From Oscillatoriales cyanobacterium (lineage in GTDB: Bacteria; Cyanobacteriota; Cyanobacteriia; CACIAM-69d): a stretch of 43,817 nucleotides of DNA. The DNA lies in the NCBI GenBank assembly GCA_004292515.1, contig RDXB01000052.1, forward strand, positions 1 to 43,817. Reading direction: 5' to 3'. The notes beneath the pieces were generated by a model. The model saw only the letters and a list, made by a program, of their open reading frames with translations. It searched no databases and was not told where the DNA came from. Made by a program: the position numbers and the translations under genes. Numbering within the stretch: the stretch's first letter is position 1; the number at the start of each line of letters is the position of its first letter. Positions 35,242 to 43,137 of the stretch are shown here, one piece after another.

Positions 35242-35563
35242 AGATCACCTTCAAGGAGCTGAGAATTTCTTGTTTGCGCAGATGATTGTTGCTTTGCTCG
35301 ATGCTGCCTCGCTCAACTAGGTCTACATCTCTACCAAAAATGCTTTTAAAATCATCTTCGATGTCAACGAGATCAAACAATGTCCAGTGGGCTTCTGGAT
35401 GGAAAACAACTAATACATCAACATCGCTATGATCAGGGCAGAAATCATCTCTCAGCACTGAGCCAAATAGGGAAAGTTCTGTCACATTCCACTTTTGGCA
35501 AGCTTCTACAAGGCGATCATAGTCAATGAAAATTTTGGTGCTGGTTTTTTGGAGCGTATACAT
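35228..35563 (-). CDS. mntA: MntA-like nucleotidyltransferase antitoxin
   Basis: The product is 111 residues, a minimal nucleotidyltransferase. The active site is LFGSVLRDDFCPDHSDVDVLV, where Gly34-Ser35 is followed by Asp47-x-Asp49. The spacing is x11 rather than the usual x10, because of an extra residue near CPDH; whether this affects activity is unclear. The third carboxylate is expected at DVDLVE (about 78-83). It is the expected AMP-transferring antitoxin of the adjacent HepT. It precedes hepT, overlapping it by 14 bp, so translation is coupled. A miniature element lies 40 bp upstream of the start. Confidence 0.9.
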   Translation of the reverse strand: MYTLQKTSTKIFIDYDRLVEACQKWNVTELSLFGSVLRDDFCPDHSDVDVLVVFHPEAHWTLFDLVDIEDDFKSIFGRDVDLVERGSIEQSNNHLRKQEILSSLKVIYAAS

Positions 35564-35602
35564 AATCAGGCAGTCCCGAGTCTAAGCTGATGATCATGCA
35601 GG

Positions 35603-35719
35603 TACAGCCTTTACCTCGCTTAAGAAGCACAGTAGCCCGTAGGGTGGGCAGTGCCCACCGAATAACTGCTTCATGGCATCTGCGAGATAACGTACTGATC
35701 GTTTTAGGTAAAGGCTGTA
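35603..35719. mobile_element. 117-bp miniature element with 14-bp perfect terminal inverted repeats
   Basis: TACAGCCTTTACCT (35,603-35,616) is the exact inverse of AGGTAAAGGCTGTA (35,706-35,719). A central GGTGGGCAGTGCCCACC can fold into a hairpin. A diverged copy lies at 22,611-22,704 and a solo end near 11,519. It sits upstream of mntA and might affect its promoter. Confidence 0.85.
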
Positions 35720-35838
35720 TTATCAATTATTGATCTCATTTTTAAGATTAAACCGTTGACAAGATTAAATTATTGATCAATTACGGTATCGAGAGATGAT
35801 TAACAAAAAATCAGTGTGTATTTTGCAAAATAGCAAAT

Positions 35839-35981
35839 GTAGAGTGTTCAGGGCAACGCTTGCTTATGCCCAAGATCTCGTTTTTGCCCTACGCACCGCT
35901 GCAACCGGGATTGATCGATGGTGTCTGGGAGAAAATGCCAGCGCGATCGTTTCCCCGCAAGCGTTCTCCCACACGCTCTAC
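35839..35981. mobile_element. 143-bp miniature inverted-repeat element, copy B
   Basis: Ends GTAGAGTGT and ACACGCTCTAC are inverted, and the interior shares long blocks with copy A (GCCCTACGCACCGCTGCAA, GAGAAAATGCCAGCGCGATC). It is about 30 bp shorter than A because of an internal deletion. The two copies lie in the same orientation and bracket the small gene, XRE gene and HepT/MntA pair. Confidence 0.8.
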
Positions 35982-36001
35982 AGACTTGTGTTTTCATCTA
36001 T

Positions 36002-36871
36002 TTAGATTAAAAAGCCTCGATTCAATCCATGGGAAATACTACCTTGCCAATCATGAGTCAGAAAATCCCTGACATAATTAAAGCAATGTATGACAGCATC
36101 TGAATAGATTGGATTCTTGCAATAGGACGAATCATATCGAAGCCCTCGATCAGTATTTTTCTGTTTCCTCAAAACATAGATTTGGTCAATTTTGTATTTT
36201 TTTAGATTAACTGACTCAGTTAGCTTCAGCCATTCAGCGACAACAATATACAGTGCATTTGGGTTTTTTTGCTTGAGTTGTTCGGCTGCTGTTGCAACAT
36301 CTTGGAGCATCGTTTTATCTAGATACGTTTTGCATTCAATAGCAACTGCGGGCAGATCCCAGTTATGGTCTTCTGGAATGTCTGAACCCTCACATTGCAT
36401 TCTTGCTATAATGCTAACACCAATGGCAAAATCATGGTTCTTGGTTTCTACAAATGCACGGGGAGCTATCAGCATATCAAGGCATGATTCTGCTCGAAAA
36501 AAGATATCTTTAAACGAATTAGATTTGCCAATCAGTGCATGTTCAGAAATCCCAAAGACAAGATCACGGAATAGATAATACATAAATTCCTCCAAGACGG
36601 AGGAGTGCAGGTTTGAGCGAGAATCAAATTTCTCGGCATAATGTTGTTGATCGAGGAAATCTTTGTATTGATTCAGAAGTTGAACACGACTCTCAATGAT
36701 TTGAAAGTCATCATCACAAATTACAGACGTTGGCCCTCGCAGCTCATCATTAGCCTTTTTCCAGGCATCATACTCAGCTCTGATTTCAGCCAAATAGCGG
36801 CGTGAGTCTGGATCGTTATACTTGCTTTGATGGTTCTCTTTTTGTTCCAGATTTTTCCCATGAACTAACAT
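36002..36871 (-). CDS. type II restriction endonuclease, Bpu10I-like
   Basis: The product is 289 residues with a PD-(D/E)xK-type catalytic stretch WDLPAVAIECKTYLDKTML (Asp172, Glu179, Lys181). The EC-KTYLDKTM block and the helical N-terminus resemble, from memory, the Bpu10I restriction-endonuclease family, whose prototype cuts the asymmetric site CCTNAGC as a heterodimer. The recognition site here cannot be inferred. It is directly downstream of, and overlaps by 56 bp, the C5 methyltransferase gene. The ATG at 36,871 was preferred; the frame is open to 36,919. A/T-rich codons differ from nearby housekeeping genes, pointing to horizontal acquisition. Confidence 0.8.
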   Translation of the reverse strand: MLVHGKNLEQKENHQSKYNDPDSRRYLAEIRAEYDAWKKANDELRGPTSVICDDDFQIIESRVQLLNQYKDFLDQQHYAEKFDSRSNLHSSVLEEFMYYLFRDLVFGISEHALIGKSNSFKDIFFRAESCLDMLIAPRAFVETKNHDFAIGVSIIARMQCEGSDIPEDHNWDLPAVAIECKTYLDKTMLQDVATAAEQLKQKNPNALYIVVAEWLKLTESVNLKKYKIDQIYVLRKQKNTDRGLRYDSSYCKNPIYSDAVIHCFNYVRDFLTHDWQGSISHGLNRGFLI

Positions 36872-38087
36872 AGTGATCCCGCAATGAGTCTTGTAGTTGA
36901 TCAAAAAGATTTTTGGCAATTGCCTTGGCTAAAAGCGGCGGAACAGCATTACCAATTTGATTATATTGGCAGAGATGCTTCTCATCCAGTCGTCCTTCGC
37001 GATGGAGAAGCTTGTGACTGACAACAGTAGGTTTTCCCTTAAAATGATACCAATCTGGAAAGGATTGAATTCTTGCGCCTTCTCGCGCAGTGAAGTTACG
37101 ATGTTGAAAGGGATGAACAAAGTTTGCATAAAATGATGCGGGAATTGTATGGCAGGGACGATCAGGGTGCATCCGACGGTTGTTTTGGTCGTATGTGGTT
37201 TCAGAAAATTCAGTGCTATTGCGTCTCAGGGGGCGCAAGTGAGTGGGGACATCAGACGTTGAATCACCCCAAGCCATCGCAGCAAATCGCTCAACCAATC
37301 GTTGCGAATGATTCATCGCTTTGTGGTTAAATAATTGAGTTGATCCCTCCCTCAAAAGACGCTGATAGTCATTCTGAGGTGGCATGGTGTAGTCTGTTTC
37401 TTCCTGACCCTCGCGGGCGTTTAATATCGGTAAGTCTGAGATGGCATCCCACAGGGTAGGACAGTTCACCAGGTGCATCTCTAATAAGTTTGGCTGCTGT
37501 GCAGTGGTATGAGTTTTTGGAGGAAATGGATTTGCTAATTTTTTTCGTGAAGCAATCACAAACAAACGTTTTCTAATTTGTGGAATGCCATAGTCAGTCG
37601 CTTCTAAGATTTGATGGTAAACGTGATACCCCATTTTGTTAAATTCATGGGTAATAATATCAATAACCTGCTCGTTTTTAGTGGTGCGAGCTTTAATGAT
37701 ATTCGGAACATTTTCCATGACGATTAGCTGAGGCCGAAGTAGGCTGCCAACCCTAACAAGCTCTTCAAAAAGGGAATTTCGTGGATCTTTCGGATCGCCA
37801 TTATTTTTGTTGCAAACCGAAAATCCTTGGCAGGGCGGCCCACCCAAAAGAACGTCAGGGTGATATTGACCAAACGTGTCCAGAATTTTCCGATCCGAGA
37901 GTTGAGTAATATCATTTTGCATGACAATCGCATCTGAGTGGTTATACTGAAATGTTTCAGAAGCCCACCGATCAACCTCGATTGCGCCGATAATTCTTGC
38001 TCCAGCAAGCTGAAATCCAAGGCTAAATCCACCAGCCCCTGCAAAAGTATCAAGGACAGAATAAGTCATATGCTTTTGTTCAGCCAT
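36816..38087 (-). CDS. DNA (cytosine-5-)-methyltransferase of a type II restriction-modification system
   Basis: The product is 423 residues. Motif I is LDTFAGAGGFSLGF; motif IV is GGPPCQGFS with the catalytic cysteine at about 86; motif VI is VMENVPN; motif VIII is GIPQIRKRLFVIAS; motif X is QYNQIGNAVPPLLAKAIA. All catalytic motifs are intact. It should methylate one cytosine in the site cut by the overlapping endonuclease. An asymmetric Bpu10I-like site would need methylation on both strands, normally by two enzymes; only one is present, so either the site is symmetric or a second enzyme is encoded elsewhere. Codon use is A/T-rich. The start may be ATG at 38,087 or at 38,069. Confidence 0.93.
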   Translation of the reverse strand: MAEQKHMTYSVLDTFAGAGGFSLGFQLAGARIIGAIEVDRWASETFQYNHSDAIVMQNDITQLSDRKILDTFGQYHPDVLLGGPPCQGFSVCNKNNGDPKDPRNSLFEELVRVGSLLRPQLIVMENVPNIIKARTTKNEQVIDIITHEFNKMGYHVYHQILEATDYGIPQIRKRLFVIASRKKLANPFPPKTHTTAQQPNLLEMHLVNCPTLWDAISDLPILNAREGQEETDYTMPPQNDYQRLLREGSTQLFNHKAMNHSQRLVERFAAMAWGDSTSDVPTHLRPLRRNSTEFSETTYDQNNRRMHPDRPCHTIPASFYANFVHPFQHRNFTAREGARIQSFPDWYHFKGKPTVVSHKLLHREGRLDEKHLCQYNQIGNAVPPLLAKAIAKNLFDQLQDSLRDHYVSSWEKSGTKREPSKQV

Positions 38088-38211
38088 CAAATTGTGCTAG
38101 AGACTGATTCAGAAGATTATCAGCTTACCTATTGAAGGCTACTGTTTGCAAAAGTGCTGGCTGACTCATGTTGTGTTCATCGCCCCGATCGCCCTTGACG
38201 ACCCTAATCGA

Positions 38212-38317
38212 TATGATGAATCGAGATTAGGCGCATGGGCTGAGGCAGAGCATGGATCGGCGGTGGTGGTTTTGGATCGATCGCGGGGACACGCTTACCG
38301 ATATTTTGGCGGATTGA
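38212..38317 (+). pseudogene. duplicated 5' fragment of the 5-oxoprolinase gene
   Basis: Bases 38,212-38,311 match 38,926-39,025, the promoter-proximal region and first 20 codons of the intact gene, with nine mismatches in 100 and no gaps. The fragment still reads [20 protein letters not shown], then Asp and TGA at 38,315-38,317, against [20 protein letters not shown] in the intact gene. It lies 714 bp upstream, with the BECR-like/DUF2283 pair between the two copies. Confidence 0.9.
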
Positions 38318-38349
38318 GATACAAAGGTAATCGTTCTCACCTCATAATA

Positions 38350-38676
38350 ATGACTCAAATCTTTCCCTGTCCATATCTCAACGCCGACGTGGAACTTGGG
38401 GATGATCGTATTGAGCACATTCAAGCTCGACACCCCGGAACCTGGCCCGACTTCGAGAGTGAAATCGCCCAAACCCTTGCTCGGCCAGACCTAGTGCGCC
38501 GTAGCGACTACGATCCGCAAACTCGGTTGTTTTCAAAATGGTTTCAAGCCATTCGCACTGGTCGTTATTTAGTCGTTGTCACGGTCAGCGAAACCCATCC
38601 ACCTCGCCACTGGGTCATCACTGCTTACACCGCACGCAAAATCACTGGAGGAACCGTTGAATGGACTCAACCCTGA
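38350..38676 (+). CDS. small BECR-fold (PBECR2-like) nuclease-like protein, putative toxin
   Basis: The product is 108 residues. Recognisable blocks are DDRIEHIQARHPGTWPDFES, LARPDLVRRSDYD, the central RLFSKWFQAIRTGRYLVVVT and WVITAYTARKITGGTVEW. This His-x-Arg-His / Arg-Lys / Thr-Ala-Tyr arrangement is that of BECR (barnase-EndoU-colicin E5/D-RelE) fold toxins, in particular the PBECR2 type I recall from cyanobacterial gene pairs. The ATG at 38,350 was chosen because homologous sequence starts there; the longer frame back to 38,146 runs through the duplicated oxoprolinase fragment. It overlaps the DUF2283 gene by 16 bp. The toxic activity is inferred. Confidence 0.75.
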   Translation: MTQIFPCPYLNADVELGDDRIEHIQARHPGTWPDFESEIAQTLARPDLVRRSDYDPQTRLFSKWFQAIRTGRYLVVVTVSETHPPRHWVITAYTARKITGGTVEWTQP

Positions 38677-38900
38677 GCCTTAGTTACGATCGCACGGGTG
38701 ACAGCCTCCTGATTGCCATTTGTCCGCCCTATCCCGAACAAGAAACCGAAGAACTCGGTGATGGGTTGCTCGCTCGGTTCAATCCCGACACCAACGACAT
38801 TGAAGCGATCGAGATCTTCTTCTTTTCCCAACGCCTCCAAACCGATCGCCCCTTGCAACTTCCCCTTTGGGCCGATCTGCGCCTTGCGATCGCCCCATAG
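38661..38900 (+). CDS. DUF2283 protein, putative antitoxin partner
   Basis: The product is 79 residues, beta-rich. TLSLSYDRTGDSLLIAI, EELGDGLLARFNPDTNDIEA and IEIFFFS follow the DUF2283 pattern (SYDxxxDxLYI, acidic middle, GIEIL-like end). GGAGG lies nine bases upstream of the ATG and inside the preceding gene, and the two overlap by 16 bp, so translation is coupled. DUF2283 proteins commonly sit beside small toxin-like genes, which supports but does not prove an antitoxin role. The gene ends 66 bp before the oxoprolinase start. Confidence 0.78.
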   Translation: MDSTLSLSYDRTGDSLLIAICPPYPEQETEELGDGLLARFNPDTNDIEAIEIFFFSQRLQTDRPLQLPLWADLRLAIAP

Positions 38901-38965
38901 CGCAACGGACTAACCGATCCGCTCCTATGATGAATCGAGATTAGGCGCGTGGGCTGAGGCAGAGC

Positions 38966-41900
38966 ATGGATCGGCGTTGGTGGTTTTGGATTGATCGCGG
39001 CGGGACGTTTACCGACATTGTGGCGCGGCGGCCCGATGGGCGGCTGGTGGTGCATAAGCTGCTGTCGGAAAACCCCGATCGCTATGCCGATGCACCCGTT
39101 CAGGGGATTCGCGACCTGATGGGATTAGCCGCCGACGAGCCGATCGACCTGGCGCAAATTGGGGCGATCGAGATGGGAACCACCGTCGCCACCAACGCCC
39201 TGCTGGAACGCAAAGGCGATCGCACCGTGCTGGTGATCACCGAAGGCTTTGGCGATGCCCTCCAGATTGGCTACCAAAATCGACCGGATATTTTTGCGCT
39301 GGAGATTCGCAAACCCGCGCCGCTCTATGAGCGGGCGATCGAGGTGCGGGAACGACTGAGCGCCCAAGGCGAGGTGGTGCGGCCCTTCGATGCGGCGGCC
39401 CAGGCGGCCCTGTTGGCGCAACTGAAGGCGGCGCGGGCCGAGGGTTGCACCAGTTGCGCGATCGCCCTGATCCATGGCTATCGCTATCCGCAACATGAGC
39501 AAATCGCGGCGGAGTTGGCGGCGGCGGCGGGATTCGGGCAAATTTCCGTTTCCCATCAAGTGAGTCCGCTGATTAAGCTCGTCAGCCGCGCGGAAACTAC
39601 GGTGGTTGATGCTTACTTGTCGCCCGTGCTGCGGCGTTATGTGAACCAGGTGCGATCGACCCTGGCGGGGTCGGCTGGTGAGGCGCTGGCGGGCAAGCTG
39701 TTTTTTATGCAGTCCAACGGCGGGCTAACCGATGCCGATCGGTTCCGGGGCAAGGATGCGGTGCTGTCGGGGCCGGCGGGCGGCATTGTCGGGGCGGTGC
39801 AAACCTGCGTGGCGGCGGGCTTTGGGCAAATCGTCACCTTTGATATGGGCGGCACTTCGACGGATGTGGCCCACTACGCGGGCGAGTATGAGCGGCAGTT
39901 CGAGACGGAGGTGGCGGGGGTGCGGCTGCGGGCCCCGATGATGGCGATCCATACGGTGGCGGCGGGCGGCGGCTCGATTTTGCACTTCGACGGCCAGCGC
40001 TACCGGGTGGGGCCCGACTCGGCGGGGGCGAATCCCGGCCCAGCGGCCTATGGGCGCGGCGGCCCCCTGACCGTCACCGATTGCAATGTGCAGCTCGGCA
40101 AGTTGCACCCGGACTTTTTCCCGGCGGTGTTTGGCCCCGAGGGCGATCGCCCCTTGGACAAGGCGATCGTGGCGGAACGGTTCGCGCAGATCACCGCTGA
40201 GATTGCCCGATCGACCGGCGACGGCCGCAGCCCGGAAGCGGTGGCGGCCGGGTTCCTGGCGATCGCGATCGAGAAAATGGCGGCGGCGATCAAGCAAATT
40301 TCCGTCCAGCGCGGCTACGACTTGGCGCACTACACCCTCTGTTGCTTCGGCGGGGCGGGCGGGCAGCACGCTTGCCTGTTGGCGGAAGCCCTGGGGATGA
40401 CGCGGATTTTTATCCATCCCTACGCCGGGGTGCTGTCGGCCTATGGGATTGGGCTGGCGGATGTGCGGCAAATTGGCGAACGGGCGATCGAGCGGGCGTT
40501 GGAACCGGGGGTGATCGCCGCATTGGAACCGATCTTTGGGGATTTACAAACCGAACTGGAGCCGCAATTGCCGGGATTCCAGGAGGCGATCCGCACGGCC
40601 CGGCTGCGCTACGGCGGCACGGATTCGCCCTTGGTGGTGAGCTGGCCGGCGGCCACGGAACCCGACCCGGCGGGCTGGTTGCGCGATCGCTTTGAGGCGA
40701 TCCACCGCCAGCGCTACGGGTTCGCCCTGCCCGATAAGCCGGTGGTGATTGAGGCGATCGCCCTGGAGTTGGTGCGCCACAAGGATTTACCGCCGGAACC
40801 GCTACTGGTGGCGAGTCGATCGACCCCGCCGGAACCGATCACCACGATTCAGATCTACACGGCCGATCGCTGGCAGGATGCGCCGGTCTTTGGGCGATCG
40901 GACTTGCAACCGGGCGATCGAATCGTCGGGCCAGCGGTGATCGTGGAACCAACGGGCACAAATGTGATTGAACCGGGCTGGGCGGCCACCTTGGGCGATC
41001 GAGGCGGACTGGTGCTGGAAACCCTCGCCCCAACCGATCAAGACAAGGGGCTTAAGCCCCTTGCTACCAACCATTCCGATGACTTAATCCACCCATCCCC
41101 AAACCAGTTCAACCCCGAAGACAAGGGGCTTAAGCCCCTTGCCCGCCCCACCGACAATTCAACCCAGCAGCCCGACCCGGTGCGCTTGGAGATTTTCAAC
41201 AACCGGTTCAGCGCGATCGCCGAGCAGATGGGCGCAACCCTGCAAAACACCAGCTATTCCGTGAACATCAAGGAGCGGCTGGACTTCTCCTGCGCCCTGT
41301 TCGATCGCGCCGGTCAACTGATCGCCAACGCGCCGCACATTCCCGTCCACCTCGGCTCCATGGGCGAAACGGTCACAGCACTAATGGCGGCGCGGGAACT
41401 GCGGCCCGGCGATGTGTTTGCCAGCAACAACCCCTACAACGGCGGCACGCACCTGCCCGATATCACGGTGATTACACCGGTTTGGTTGCGATCGCCCGCT
41501 GGAGTCCTGAGCGATCACCCGAATTTCTTCGTCGCCTCCCGTGGCCACCATGCGGACTTGGGCGGCCTGACCCCCGGATCGATGCCGCCCCACAGCCACT
41601 CGATCGCCGAAGAGGGCATCCTGTTTGGCTTCCTGCCGATCGTCCGCGCCGGGGAATTCCTGGAAACCGACGTGCTGGCGCAACTGGCGGACAACCCGTA
41701 CCCCGCCCGCAACCCGGTGCAAAACCTGGCGGACTTGCAGGCACAAATTGCTGCCAACGAGCGCGGTTGCCAGGAATTGCAGCGCCTGGCCGACACCTAC
41801 GGAGCCGCCACGATCCAGGCCTACGCCGGGTTTGTGCAGGACAACGCCGCCGCCTCGGTGGAACGGGCGATCGCCCAATTGCAAGACGGGCAAGCAACGA

Positions 41901-42715
41901 TCGCCCTCGACTGTGGAGCGCAAATTACGGTGCAAGTGCGGATCGATCAGGCGCGGCGACGAGCGGCGATCGACTTCAGCGGTACATCGCCCCAGCAGCC
42001 GAACAACTTCAACGCCCCGATCGCGATCACCAAAGCCGCCGTGCTCTACGTGTTCCGCACCCTCGTGGCCGACGAAATTCCCCTGAATGCCGGCTGTTTG
42101 CGCCCGATCGCGCTGACCGTGCCGCCCGCCAGCCTGCTCGATCCCCGATCGCCCGCCGCCGTCGTGGCCGGTAACGTTGAAACTTCCCAAGCCATCGTCG
42201 ATGCGCTCTACCAAGCCCTCGGCGTGCTCGCCAACGCCCAAGGCACCATGAACAACTTCACCTTTGGGAGCGATCGGCATCAATATTACGAAACGATCTG
42301 CGGCGGCGCGGGGGCGGGCGCAACCTTCCCCGGAGCCGACGCGGTGCAAACGCACATGACCAACTCCCGGCTCACCGACCCCGAGGTGCTGGAGTGGCGC
42401 TATCCCGTGCGGCTGGAGTCCTTCCAAATTCGCCCGGACAGCGGCGGCGCAGGCCAACGGCGGGGCGGCAACGGCGTGATCCGCAAACTGCGCTTTTTGG
42501 AACCGATGACGGCGGCGATCGTTTCGGGGCGGCGATCGACCCAACCGGCGGGCCTGGCGGGCGGCGCACCGGGCGCACCGGGCCGCGCCTGGGTGGAACG
42601 ACTCAACGGGGCGATCGACCCCCTCGGAGCCACCGATCAGGTGCAGGTACAGGCAGGCGAGGCGATCGCGATCGAAACCCCCGGCGGCGGCGGCTACGGT
42701 CTGCCAAACCCATAA
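38966..42715 (+). CDS. 5-oxoprolinase / hydantoinase (HyuA-HyuB fusion) with repeat-encoded linker
   Basis: The product is 1249 residues. The N-terminal HyuA part (about 1-690) has the sugar-kinase-like ATP motifs [10 protein letters not shown] (10-19), [11 protein letters not shown] and [10 protein letters not shown], and the HyuB part (about 735-1249) begins [18 protein letters not shown] and includes [16 protein letters not shown] and RGHHADLGG. Together they form an ATP-dependent 5-oxoprolinase (5-oxoproline to glutamate) or hydantoinase. Between them, residues about 692-734 contain two copies of DKGLKPLA, 26 codons apart, encoded by two palindromic-repeat copies. The rest of the linker is unlike either domain. 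The frame is intact, so the insertions were tolerated. No Shine-Dalgarno is obvious before the ATG. Confidence 0.92.
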   Translation: MDRRWWFWIDRGGTFTDIVARRPDGRLVVHKLLSENPDRYADAPVQGIRDLMGLAADEPIDLAQIGAIEMGTTVATNALLERKGDRTVLVITEGFGDALQIGYQNRPDIFALEIRKPAPLYERAIEVRERLSAQGEVVRPFDAAAQAALLAQLKAARAEGCTSCAIALIHGYRYPQHEQIAAELAAAAGFGQISVSHQVSPLIKLVSRAETTVVDAYLSPVLRRYVNQVRSTLAGSAGEALAGKLFFMQSNGGLTDADRFRGKDAVLSGPAGGIVGAVQTCVAAGFGQIVTFDMGGTSTDVAHYAGEYERQFETEVAGVRLRAPMMAIHTVAAGGGSILHFDGQRYRVGPDSAGANPGPAAYGRGGPLTVTDCNVQLGKLHPDFFPAVFGPEGDRPLDKAIVAERFAQITAEIARSTGDGRSPEAVAAGFLAIAIEKMAAAIKQISVQRGYDLAHYTLCCFGGAGGQHACLLAEALGMTRIFIHPYAGVLSAYGIGLADVRQIGERAIERALEPGVIAALEPIFGDLQTELEPQLPGFQEAIRTARLRYGGTDSPLVVSWPAATEPDPAGWLRDRFEAIHRQRYGFALPDKPVVIEAIALELVRHKDLPPEPLLVASRSTPPEPITTIQIYTADRWQDAPVFGRSDLQPGDRIVGPAVIVEPTGTNVIEPGWAATLGDRGGLVLETLAPTDQDKGLKPLATNHSDDLIHPSPNQFNPEDKGLKPLARPTDNSTQQPDPVRLEIFNNRFSAIAEQMGATLQNTSYSVNIKERLDFSCALFDRAGQLIANAPHIPVHLGSMGETVTALMAARELRPGDVFASNNPYNGGTHLPDITVITPVWLRSPAGVLSDHPNFFVASRGHHADLGGLTPGSMPPHSHSIAEEGILFGFLPIVRAGEFLETDVLAQLADNPYPARNPVQNLADLQAQIAANERGCQELQRLADTYGAATIQAYAGFVQDNAAASVERAIAQLQDGQATIALDCGAQITVQVRIDQARRRAAIDFSGTSPQQPNNFNAPIAITKAAVLYVFRTLVADEIPLNAGCLRPIALTVPPASLLDPRSPAAVVAGNVETSQAIVDALYQALGVLANAQGTMNNFTFGSDRHQYYETICGGAGAGATFPGADAVQTHMTNSRLTDPEVLEWRYPVRLESFQIRPDSGGAGQRRGGNGVIRKLRFLEPMTAAIVSGRRSTQPAGLAGGAPGAPGRAWVERLNGAIDPLGATDQVQVQAGEAIAIETPGGGGYGLPNP
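41044..41063. repeat. palindromic repeat, perfect copy inside the oxoprolinase CDS (first)
   Basis: CAAGGGGCTTAAGCCCCTTG lies in frame, read as GAC-AAG-GGG-CTT-AAG-CCC-CTT-GCT (DKGLKPLA), at about residue 693. Confidence 0.95.
41122..41141. repeat. palindromic repeat, perfect copy inside the oxoprolinase CDS (second)
   Basis: An identical 20-bp core begins 78 bp (26 codons) after the first copy, in the same frame, again encoding DKGLKPLA. The flanks of the two copies differ except next to the core, so a simple recent tandem duplication is not obvious. Confidence 0.95.
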
Positions 42716-42751
42716 ACTGGTGAGTAGCCAGCGTCAGTTTGGACATGAGCT

Positions 42752-43090
42752 ATGGACATCACAAAGCCGACTGCTGATGTTTTCGATCGCCTGGCGATTC
42801 ATCCCGATCGCCTGGGTGAATTTTGTCAAAAGTGGCAGGCGATCGAGTTAGCGGTTTTCGGCTCAGTCTTGACTGATCGTTTCCGTGCCGATAGCGATTT
42901 GGATTTTCTAGTCACCTTTGCTCCTCAATCCAAAATCAGCCTGCTGGGATTGGTGCAAATGGAAGAAGAGCTATCTGAATTATTGGGGCGATCGGTGGAT
43001 TTACTCACGCGGCAATCAGTCCAGGAAGATGCTAATTGGCTACGCCGCACTGAAATTTTGAAAACTGCTCGCACTATTTATGAATTGTGA
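42752..43090 (+). CDS. orphan MNT-type nucleotidyltransferase
   Basis: The product is 112 residues, related to MntA-type antitoxins. The motif VFGSVLTDRFRADSDLDFLV keeps the canonical Gly-Ser-x10-Asp-x-Asp arrangement, and VDLLTRQ supplies the usual third carboxylate. It differs from the MntA at 35,228-35,563 in sequence but shares its length and GSVL-DxF-DSDxDxLV core. No HEPN gene follows: the overlapping GTG at 43,087 (GTGA with the stop) opens only 24 codons (to 43,161), so the toxin partner is lost or elsewhere. It converges on the second Uma2 gene. Confidence 0.85.
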   Translation: MDITKPTADVFDRLAIHPDRLGEFCQKWQAIELAVFGSVLTDRFRADSDLDFLVTFAPQSKISLLGLVQMEEELSELLGRSVDLLTRQSVQEDANWLRRTEILKTARTIYEL

Positions 43091-43137
43091 TTGAGGAAAT
43101 TGCTGATGTTACTGAGCAAATCAGACGAGGCAATCAT

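Noticed and set aside
36816-38087. HIP1-associated (GCGATCGC-type) solitary methyltransferase
   Set aside because: The gene overlaps a dedicated endonuclease gene and is A/T-rich, so it is part of a restriction-modification pair rather than a housekeeping methylase.
38146-38349. Longer N-terminal extension of the BECR-like gene
   Set aside because: It runs through the duplicated oxoprolinase fragment in a different frame; conserved sequence begins at the ATG at 38,350.
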